NCBI RefSeq assembly: GCF_000621145.1
Contig: NZ_JHZB01000017.1
Location: 1-64,000 of the forward strand
DNA length: 64,000 bases
From: Desulfobulbus elongatus DSM 2908
GTDB taxonomy: Bacteria > Desulfobacterota > Desulfobulbia > Desulfobulbales > Desulfobulbaceae
Direction of reading: 5' to 3'
Below are positions 57,920-64,000 of the stretch, piece after piece. How positions within the stretch are numbered: position 1 is the first letter of the stretch; each line of letters opens with the position of its first letter. A model generated the notes under the pieces. The model did no database searches and was not told the DNA's origin. It worked only from the letters and a program-made list of their open reading frames with translations. Made by a program: the position numbers and the translations under genes.

Positions 57920-59368
57920 TTAAAGGGAGGTTTGGGAGCATCGGCGGCAACGTGGGCGCCAGGTTGCCGTCATCGCCATGCCCGCCACCAGGGGCGCCAG
58001 CCAGACCAGACGACTCTGGTAGCGGTCATGGGGATTGGACAGGGCGCCGCAGATGAAGGCGTTGCCCAGCAAGGCCAGGAGTACGAACAGGGCCAGTCCC
58101 GCGAGATCGTGGCGACGCCGGCGCATGGTCCGGAAAGCAAGCAACGGCAATGCGCACAGCGAGGCCAGGGCGACCGGTTCGTGGACGAGGTTCAGGCTGT
58201 CGAACAGGGCGCGGCTGATGGCGTCCCGCTGTTGGCGGGCGGCGGTGAAGGAAGGGGCGAGGTGGGAGAGATGGGAGAGGAGATAGCCACGGCTGTCGTA
58301 ATGGCCTTCGTCCAGGGCATCGCCGGTGGCGACCTTGATCATCTGTTGGGCGGTGGAGCGCAGGGTCGTCCAGGCGGTCATGCCCGGATAGGCGGTCACG
58401 GCCGCTGCGGTCAACCGTTTGAGTTCGGGTTCGGATTCGCCCAGCCAGCCGCCGAGATCCTGGAAGGCCGATTCATTGGTCCAGAGAAATTCGTCGGCAG
58501 TGGCCGGCAGGCGATGTTGCAGACCGCAGAGGTGAATGTTCGGAGCCGGACAGTGCTCGGCCAGCCAGCGTTGGACAAGACCGTCCTGTACCAGCCGGCC
58601 GAAGAGAAAAATTGATCCGCCGGGGGTGTAACCGGCCTTGCCGGTGAGGGAGAAATGCAGCAGCGGCATGAGCACGAGACCTGCGAGCATCACGGCAACG
58701 GGGGGCGTCACCCATACCCGGAGCGGCCACTGGCGGGTGAGCAGCCGCGCCGCCAGGATGACCATGGTCAATCCCAGCCCCAGGGCCAGGCAGGACATGT
58801 GCGCGAGCACCCCCAACAGGGCGAGACCGACAAGGCCGGCCTGTTCCGGACGACGCAGCCGGGACCGATGAACGGCAAGGAGCCACAGGGCCAGCACCGT
58901 CAGGGGGGCCAAGATGTCGGGCATCAACTGGGCGCTGTACCAGGAAATGCCGGTCAAGCCGGCCAGGCCGATGCCGACGAGGGTCAGGGCCGGCGGCCCG
59001 GCGGGCAGGCCGTGGCAGCGAAGGAGGAGATGGATGAGCCAGAGGGTCGCCGCCGACTGCACCAACACCGGTCCCCACAGGGTCCGCCAGTCCAGGGAAG
59101 TGGCCTGGAGAAAGAGGCCGTAGACCAGGGACCGGCCGGGAATGAGCCGCATTTCCATGGCCGCCCGGACATAGCCGCCGGTATCGTGGAAGATGAGGGC
59201 GAAACCGTTCCACAGGGCCGGGGCGAGGAGGACGGCCAGGCCGGCGGCCAGGCACAGCGATCGGACAAGGAGGCGGAAAGCGGCGCTACGGCCGATTGAC
59301 GGGGCCGGAGCGGTGGGGTGGGGCACGGTGTCGGTGGGGGGCATGGGGCGCTCGTCTCGGGATGCCAT
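57920..59368 (-). CDS. Polytopic membrane protein, possible GT-C type glycosyltransferase
   Basis: 482 aa with about ten to eleven membrane helices and a large outer loop (about 265-375). An early short acidic motif near 62 (FHDTGGY) lies where GT-C enzymes have a metal-binding motif, but no strong signature was found. Nearby GT2 and GtrA genes (divergent, 59635-61010) make a role in polyisoprenol-linked glycosylation plausible. The start is uncertain (59368 or 59344). Confidence 0.65.
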   Translation of the reverse strand: MASRDERPMPPTDTVPHPTAPAPSIGRSAAFRLLVRSLCLAAGLAVLLAPALWNGFALIFHDTGGYVRAAMEMRLIPGRSLVYGLFLQATSLDWRTLWGPVLVQSAATLWLIHLLLRCHGLPAGPPALTLVGIGLAGLTGISWYSAQLMPDILAPLTVLALWLLAVHRSRLRRPEQAGLVGLALLGVLAHMSCLALGLGLTMVILAARLLTRQWPLRVWVTPPVAVMLAGLVLMPLLHFSLTGKAGYTPGGSIFLFGRLVQDGLVQRWLAEHCPAPNIHLCGLQHRLPATADEFLWTNESAFQDLGGWLGESEPELKRLTAAAVTAYPGMTAWTTLRSTAQQMIKVATGDALDEGHYDSRGYLLSHLSHLAPSFTAARQQRDAISRALFDSLNLVHEPVALASLCALPLLAFRTMRRRRHDLAGLALFVLLALLGNAFICGALSNPHDRYQSRLVWLAPLVAGMAMTATWRPRCRRCSQTSL

Positions 59369-59634
59369 GGATGTTGATCGGGATCCGGCAACAGGAACAG
59401 GTACGGATGAGTAATCGGTTAGCGGACGGTCAGGAAACGATGAGGAAACGGCCCGGAGAATTGTAACCGTTTTTTAACCGGATCCAAACCGATGGCTGGT
59501 AATTCTCCGTTAAAGAACGAGGGAAGGCGCTGCCGCCGACGGTACCGCGCCTCCATTTCGGAGCAACAATCTTGGACGACGGCGTGCGTCCGGCCCTCCT
59601 TTTGGCCGTATGCCCGGTCCGACCGCCAGGCCGC

Positions 59635-60564
59635 ATGAACAAATCCCTGAGAACCGCCGTCCTGATCCCCTGCTACAACGAAGAGGCCGCCGTGGGCCAG
59701 GTGGTCCGCGATTTTCAGCGCGTGCTGCCCGATGCCAGGATCTACGTCTACGACAACAATTCGCGCGACAACACCATCGCGGTGGCCCGGGCGGCCGGCG
59801 CCCTTGTCCGGTCCGAACCCCTCCAGGGCAAGGGCAACGTGGTCCGCCGCATGTTCGCCGACATCGAGGCCGACATCTACGTGCTGGTGGACGGCGACGC
59901 CACCTATGACGCCGGCACCGCGCCGGCGATGATCCGCTGCCTGCTCGACCAGCAATTGGACATGGTCAACGGCGCCCGGGTGACCGCCATCCGCGAGGCC
60001 TACCGGCCGGGGCACCGGTTCGGCAACTGGCTGCTCACCGGCATCGTCCGCTGGATTTTCGGCGACCGGTTCAAAGACATGCTTTCCGGCTACCGGGTCT
60101 TTTCGCGGCGCTACGTCAAGAGTTTCCCCTCGTTGGCCAACGGCTTCGAGATCGAGACCGAACTGACGGTCCATGCCCTCCACCTGCGCATGCCGACCAC
60201 CGAAATCGAGACCCCCTATCGGGACCGGCCCGAAGGTTCGGCCAGCAAGCTCTCCACCTTCAAGGACGGTTTGCGCATCCTGTGGATGATCCTCAAGCTG
60301 ATCAAGAACGAAAAACCGATTCCGTTCTTTTCGGTGATCGCCGGCCTGTTCGCCGGATCGTCGGTGATCCTGATGCTGCCCATCCTGGCCGAATTCCTCG
60401 CCACCGGCCTGGTGCCCCGCCTGCCGACGGCGGTGTTGTCGATGGGCATGATGATTCTGGGGTTCCTCAGCCTGGCCTGCGGCCTCATTCTCGATACCGT
60501 CACCCGCGGCCGCTGCGAGATCAAGCGGATGCGCTACCTCAACATTCCGGTGATCGAAGGGTGA
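59635..60564 (+). CDS. Family 2 glycosyltransferase (GtrB/DPM1-like)
   Basis: 309 aa. The GT-A domain starts with LIPCYNEEAAVGQVV, has DNNSRDNT, the metal-binding VDGDAT near residue 90 and the acceptor-site FEIETELTVHAL. Two C-terminal membrane helices (about 240-262 and 272-296) fit GtrB-type enzymes that transfer a sugar to undecaprenyl phosphate. It overlaps the GtrA gene by 4 nt, matching the usual GtrA/GtrB pairing. The ATG at 59635 lies near no strong ribosome-binding site. Confidence 0.88.
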   Translation: MNKSLRTAVLIPCYNEEAAVGQVVRDFQRVLPDARIYVYDNNSRDNTIAVARAAGALVRSEPLQGKGNVVRRMFADIEADIYVLVDGDATYDAGTAPAMIRCLLDQQLDMVNGARVTAIREAYRPGHRFGNWLLTGIVRWIFGDRFKDMLSGYRVFSRRYVKSFPSLANGFEIETELTVHALHLRMPTTEIETPYRDRPEGSASKLSTFKDGLRILWMILKLIKNEKPIPFFSVIAGLFAGSSVILMLPILAEFLATGLVPRLPTAVLSMGMMILGFLSLACGLILDTVTRGRCEIKRMRYLNIPVIEG

Positions 60565-61010
60565 GCGGCCGGACACGGCACGCGGCTGTTTCAGCGGGCG
60601 ACCGCGCCCTGCTGCGCCAGTTGGGGCGCTTCAGCCTGGTGGGCGTGGCGGGGTTTGTCGTCAACGCCGGCCTGGTCGAGATCCTGGTGGGCTTCGTCGG
60701 CCCGGTCTGGGCGCAGGGGATCGCCTTTCCCGCCGCCGCCACCGCCACCTGGTGGATGAACCGGCGGTATACCTTCGGCGCCAGCAATCTGGCCGTCCAT
60801 CGCGAGTGGCTCCGCTACGTGCTGGCCAATTCCCTCGGCTGGCTGCTCAACAACGGCACCTACCTCCTCCTCGTCTTCATCTTCCCCGCCGCCGCCGTTC
60901 ATCCCGCACTCGCGGTGGCGGGTGGATCGCTTGCCGGCCTGTCCGCCAATTTCGTCCTTTCCCGGCGGATGGTCTTCAGGAAAACCGGGGACGCGGACCA
61001 GCCAACTTGA
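60561..61010 (+). CDS. GtrA-family membrane protein (flippase partner)
   Basis: 149 aa, four membrane helices in the GtrA pattern: FSLVGVAGFVVNAGLVEIL, an AAATATWWMNRRYTF block with conserved Asn-Arg, and the C-terminal LSANFVLSRRMVF. GtrA proteins move polyisoprenol-linked sugars across the membrane. The GTG at 60561 is used because it overlaps the glycosyltransferase stop as GTGA; the frame is open upstream only inside that gene. Confidence 0.87.
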   Translation: MSGRTRHAAVSAGDRALLRQLGRFSLVGVAGFVVNAGLVEILVGFVGPVWAQGIAFPAAATATWWMNRRYTFGASNLAVHREWLRYVLANSLGWLLNNGTYLLLVFIFPAAAVHPALAVAGGSLAGLSANFVLSRRMVFRKTGDADQPT

Positions 61011-61026
61011 AGCGAGCCTACGACGA

Positions 61027-61044
61027 CGGCCGGATCCCCGGCCG
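61027..61044 (+). terminator. GC-rich hairpin after the GtrA gene
   Basis: CGGCCGG and CCGGCCG (61027-61033 and 61038-61044) form a 7-bp stem with an ATCC loop, 16 bp after the stop. There is no T run, so termination is only possible. Confidence 0.35.
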
Positions 61045-61285
61045 GCCCTCTCCCGGCCCATGCATGTCCTTCCCCGTGCCGCATGCCGGGCCACCCGGTG
61101 TGCGGCACACCCCTCTTTTCCCTGCGCGACTGGAGCATGCCCCCACCGATACAGGCGGCCTGTTGGCCGGAACCAACGCGCCGGACCTAGGGACCTATGC
61201 GGCGCCTGACAAGCGTTTTTCGTGAGAAACCGGGGCGAATCGGAACGAGGAGGCGGTGAAATGACTTACAAAAAGTGAATTCTGC

Positions 61286-61314
61286 TTGCCAGATGTTCGC
61301 ATGGATGCGATACT
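61286..61314 (+). promoter_or_regulatory. Promoter of the PilZ gene
   Basis: TTGCCA (61286-61291), a 17-bp spacer and GATACT (61309-61314), about 40 bp before the ATG. The -35 matches five of six consensus bases. Confidence 0.55.
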
Positions 61315-61353
61315 GAACGGCAAAAAAGGAAAAATTTCCGTACAGGGTCGGGC

Positions 61354-61761
61354 ATGACGATAGCGGGACCATTGGTCTTCACCCCAGAAAAACGAATGGA
61401 TATCCGGGTGATTTTTACCCGAAGCGTCAAGGTGTACAGCCAGGGGAAACTGCAAGGGCAGTTTCCGGTAAGAAATCTCAGTTTGGGGGGCCTTTTCGTC
61501 GAGGGTGCGCCCGATCTTCCCGTGGGCCAGGACTGCCGTTTGGAACTCCATGAAACCGGACGCCGTTCCAGTCTCATTCTCACCTTCTCCGGCATGGTCC
61601 GCAGGAGGGAGGAGGATGGCGTCGGGATCTGTTTCACGGGCATGGAAGACGACAGTTTCATGTTTCTTCAAACCATGATTCTCTACTCTTCCGACGATCC
61701 GATGGGTGTGGCCGAACATTTTCTTGAGCACTTTGTCCCGAAATCCTTTTCCGCCTGCTGA
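61354..61761 (+). CDS. PilZ-domain protein (c-di-GMP binding)
   Basis: 135 aa. The c-di-GMP motif RxxxR appears as KRMDIRV near 14-20 and the DxSxxG-like strand as NLSLGGLFV near 41-49, with the rest forming the PilZ barrel. The motif Asn replaces Asp, which is tolerated in many PilZ proteins. It is a stand-alone effector. It lies upstream of the mla genes (116-bp gap) and may be transcribed with them. Confidence 0.83.
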   Translation: MTIAGPLVFTPEKRMDIRVIFTRSVKVYSQGKLQGQFPVRNLSLGGLFVEGAPDLPVGQDCRLELHETGRRSSLILTFSGMVRRREEDGVGICFTGMEDDSFMFLQTMILYSSDDPMGVAEHFLEHFVPKSFSAC

Positions 61762-61877
61762 ATTCGACACGAGAAAAAGCGCAAAGCGTTCCCGTTCGGT
61801 TGCGGGAAGGCGCTTCTTGTACGTATGGAAGGGTCGGTTTGGCGGAGATGATCGACCGGAGCGGTCACTGTATTGTG

Positions 61878-62708
61878 ATGAACCAAGAGAACCAAGAACA
61901 ACAACGACAGCCTTCGGCAATTCTCCGCTTTGTTGGCGGGATCGGCGACCAGGTTCTCTATGTCCTGACCGATCTCGGCCGGATGGGCATTTTTTTGTAT
62001 TTCTCCCTGGTGGGGTTGTGCAAGCATCCCTTTCGCTTCAGAGAACTGGTCAAGCAGGTTGGGTTCATCGGGGCGGGATCGATCACCGTTATTTTCTTCA
62101 CCGCGCTTTCCTCGGGCATGGTGCTGGGATTGCAGGGATATTACTCCCTGCACAAGTTCGGCGCCGAGGGAATGCTGGGATCCGCGGTTTCCCTGACCCT
62201 GATCATGGAATTGGGGCCGGTGCTCACCGCGCTGATGGTGGCCGGCCGGGCCGGGTCGGCGATGTGCGCCGAAATCGGCATCATGCGGATTTCGGAACAG
62301 ATCGATGCCCTGGAATGCATGGCCATCGATCCTTTCCGCTATCTTATCTCCCCGAAATTCCTGGCGGCTCTGATTTCGGTGCCGTTGCTGACGGCGGTCT
62401 TTGACGTGGTCGGTATCCTGGGCGGGTATCTGGCTGGCGTCAAGCTGATGGGCGTCAACGGCGGTGCCTTTTTTGCCGGCATGCAGCAAAGCGTGACCAA
62501 TCACGATCTCAGGCTGGGGGTGGTCAAATCCTTTGTATTCGCCCTGCTGCTGGTGTGGATCTGCACCGGCCGCGGCTATTTCGTCCAGAAAATTCGCGGC
62601 GCAGGTTTTGGCGCCGAGAGCGTCAGCACTGTCACGACCCAGGCAGTGGTCATGTCGTCGATAGCGGTCCTGGTCTTTGATTACCTCCTCACGGCGGTCC
62701 TGCTATGA
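61878..62708 (+). CDS. mlaE: ABC lipid transporter permease MlaE
   Basis: 276 aa MlaE/YrbE family permease, about five to six membrane helices. Family blocks are GMVLGLQGYYSLHKFGAEGMLG-like and MELGPVLTALMVAGRAGSAMCAEIG, followed by ALECMAIDPFRYLISP. With MlaF and MlaD it moves phospholipids between the inner and outer membranes. The start is uncertain: ATG at 61878 or at 61848; a shorter start better fits family length. The stop overlaps mlaF by 4 nt. Confidence 0.93.
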   Translation: MNQENQEQQRQPSAILRFVGGIGDQVLYVLTDLGRMGIFLYFSLVGLCKHPFRFRELVKQVGFIGAGSITVIFFTALSSGMVLGLQGYYSLHKFGAEGMLGSAVSLTLIMELGPVLTALMVAGRAGSAMCAEIGIMRISEQIDALECMAIDPFRYLISPKFLAALISVPLLTAVFDVVGILGGYLAGVKLMGVNGGAFFAGMQQSVTNHDLRLGVVKSFVFALLLVWICTGRGYFVQKIRGAGFGAESVSTVTTQAVVMSSIAVLVFDYLLTAVLL

Positions 62709-63505
62709 GCGGCGTGGAGAACGCTCCTCTGGATGCCGAACCGGCCGCCATCCGCTTTGTCGAGGTGAGTAAGTCGTTTGGCGAGCGCAAGCGGCGGCAT
62801 CTCGTCCTCGACCGGGTGAGTTTTTCGGTGCCCAAGGGCAGGACAACGGTCATTGCCGGCGGGAGCGGTCAGGGAAAGAGCGTGATCCTCAAGCTGATCC
62901 TCGGCCTGCTCAAGCCGGACGCCGGCCAGGTGCTGGTCGGTGATCGTGATATCGCCGCCATGGGCTACCGGGCTCTGCAGGAGGTGCGCATGCTGTTCGG
63001 TGTCCTCTTTCAGGGGGTGGCACTGTTCGATTCGCTGACCGTCTTTGAAAATATCGCCTTGCCCCTGCGGGAACGAACAAAGCTTTCCAGCGAGGAGATA
63101 CGGCAGCGGGTCGCCGCCACCCTCGACCAGCTCGAACTGACCGGTCATGAGGAAAAATTTCCGGCCCAATTGAGCGGCGGCATGAAAAAACGGGTCGGCT
63201 TGGCCAGAGCCTTGCAACTGGACCCGGAGATCGTTCTGTTCGATGAACCCACGACCGGTCTCGATCCGGTCATGACCAGGGAAATCTACGAACTCTTTAC
63301 CCGGACCCAGCAACGGTTGGGATATACGGCGGTGATCGTCAGTCATGACATCCCCCAGATCTTTACCCTTGCCGATCAGATCATTTTGTTGAATAAGGGC
63401 GAACTGGATGTTTTCTCCGAGGCCTCCCGGATCCCCTATTCGACCAAACCCAAGATTCGCGAGTTTGCCCGGCAGGTCATGGGGCAGGAGGCCCGGGAGG
63501 GATAG
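62705..63505 (+). CDS. mlaF: ABC lipid transporter ATPase MlaF
   Basis: 266 aa. Walker A GGSGQGKS near 53-60, ABC signature LSGGMKKR, Walker B IVLFDEP and the switch His in IVSHD are all intact. It powers MlaE for lipid transport. It overlaps mlaE by 4 nt and is followed by mlaD after 12 bp, the standard Mla gene order. Confidence 0.95.
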   Translation: MSGVENAPLDAEPAAIRFVEVSKSFGERKRRHLVLDRVSFSVPKGRTTVIAGGSGQGKSVILKLILGLLKPDAGQVLVGDRDIAAMGYRALQEVRMLFGVLFQGVALFDSLTVFENIALPLRERTKLSSEEIRQRVAATLDQLELTGHEEKFPAQLSGGMKKRVGLARALQLDPEIVLFDEPTTGLDPVMTREIYELFTRTQQRLGYTAVIVSHDIPQIFTLADQIILLNKGELDVFSEASRIPYSTKPKIREFARQVMGQEAREG

Positions 63506-63517
63506 AGGAGGAGCAAT

Positions 63518-63967
63518 ATGGGCAATTCCCGTATGGAGATAGTAGTCGGTTTTTTTCTGATCGGCGGTTTCCTCGCCCTGGGGTGGCTGGCCCTGCGATT
63601 GGGCGAGGTGCCGTGGGTGACCGAATCGTCAACCTATGCGATCAATGCGGAATTCAACAACATCTCGGGTGTCAAGGCCGGTGCGGACGTACAGATCGCC
63701 GGCGTGGTCGTGGGCAAGGTCCGCGGGCTTTCCCTGAACGACGAGAAACTGGCGGTGGTCAACATGCAGATCGATCGTGCCGTTGCCGTGCCGGTGGATT
63801 CGGTGGCCTCGGTCAAATCGCAGGGGATCATCGGCGACAAATATATCCTGATCACCCTGGGCGGGGATGAGTCGAACTACAAACCCGGAGAGACCATTGT
63901 CGATACCGAATCGGCCGTGGATCTGGAATCCCTGATCTCGAAATTTGCCTTCGGCCAGGTCAAATAG
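63518..63967 (+). CDS. mlaD: MCE-domain lipid-binding protein MlaD
   Basis: 149 aa. One membrane helix (about 7-27) anchors a single MCE domain (about 38-118; NNISGVKAGADVQIAGVVVGKV is the core, shown in part), as in MlaD. It forms a hexamer that passes lipids between MlaE and the periplasmic carrier. The GAGGAGG before the ATG is strong. mlaC would be expected next. Confidence 0.94.
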   Translation: MGNSRMEIVVGFFLIGGFLALGWLALRLGEVPWVTESSTYAINAEFNNISGVKAGADVQIAGVVVGKVRGLSLNDEKLAVVNMQIDRAVAVPVDSVASVKSQGIIGDKYILITLGGDESNYKPGETIVDTESAVDLESLISKFAFGQVK

Positions 63968-63973
63968 CAAAGG

Positions 63974-64000
63974 ATGAGTGACATGGAGTGCATGAAAGGC
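63974..64000 (+). CDS. Start of the next gene of the mla operon (partial)
   Basis: Three in-frame ATGs (63974, 63983, 63992) occur within 19 bp and the frame stays open to the window end, so a new gene probably begins here. A GGAG lies before the third ATG and AAAGG before the first. Only nine codons are visible, so identity (mlaC by position) is a guess. Confidence 0.35.

Larger units (their letters stand above)
61011..61353. other. Intergenic region between gtrA-like and PilZ genes
   Basis: 343 bp. It contains a short GC hairpin at 61027-61044 and a sigma-70-type promoter at 61286-61314. Several open frames of 60-95 codons have no recognisable features. The segment near 61190-61350 is more AT-rich than the surrounding genes, as expected for a promoter region. 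Confidence 0.55.

Overview
The window looks like a chromosomal segment of a sulfate-reducing member of the Desulfobacterota, most likely a Desulfobulbaceae/Desulfobulbales relative. This is inferred from the gene content, not from a database search. The pointers are high G+C, NrfHA nitrite reductase, small tetraheme c3-type cytochromes, CcsA/ResB (System II) cytochrome c maturation, a lactate oxidase/lactate racemase cluster, and a TunR-type tungstate/molybdate regulator, a family known from sulfate reducers. I found no rRNA, tRNA, CRISPR array or phage module. Nearly all the DNA is coding, in short operons with many 4 to 29 nt overlaps.

Layout. At 1-1.2 kb an ISL3-family insertion sequence, cut by the window edge, is inserted in a heme-binding DUF3365/HAMP sensor kinase and removes its kinase half. 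At 1.5-7.3 kb lie a PFK-2/FBPase-2-like bifunctional protein, an SPFH protein paired with a zinc-ribbon partner, and a nucleoside deaminase translationally coupled to a radical SAM protein. At 7.4-12.2 kb (minus strand) lie a chemoreceptor, a DMT exporter, TatC/TatB and YgbA. At 12.6-14.6 kb is nrfHA, followed by purA, rpoZ, dnaJ, moaC, dksA-like, galT, a lone receiver protein, a FolE2-like protein without the family's catalytic Cys motif, and glyS, up to 23.0 kb.

From 34 down to 23 kb on the minus strand come sirtuin, pdxH, an MscS-type channel, D-lactate dehydrogenase (flavin and Fe-S subunits), lactate racemase, ResB, CcsA and a tetraheme cytochrome. This block combines a lactate-oxidising electron source with part of the machinery that attaches heme to periplasmic cytochromes. 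At 34.2-44.3 kb are a Tyr-rich lipoprotein, an acyltransferase, TerC, an AI-2E-family transporter, coaD, a BON lipoprotein, parC/parE, a small Zn protein and cutA. At 44.4-51.5 kb are coaX, LD-carboxypeptidase, a membrane protein, ribB under an FMN riboswitch, queE/queD, a TrmN6-type methyltransferase and comM.

At 51.5-57.8 kb (minus) are a four-PAS hybrid histidine kinase, a second tetraheme cytochrome, tunR, a small ACT-domain protein and a malate/lactate-dehydrogenase-like protein. The last 6 kb hold a polytopic membrane protein, a GT2/GtrA pair for glycolipid transfer, a PilZ protein and the start of an Mla lipid-transport operon (mlaE-mlaF-mlaD) that runs off the right edge.

The main oddities are the IS-truncated heme sensor kinase with a hairpin that would sequester the transposase ribosome-binding site, the FolE2-like protein without its catalytic motif, the TunR regulator built on a dead tyrosine-recombinase fold, the MDH-like/ACT pair, the deaminase/radical SAM pair, and a periplasmic CZB-like zinc-binding motif in the chemoreceptor.
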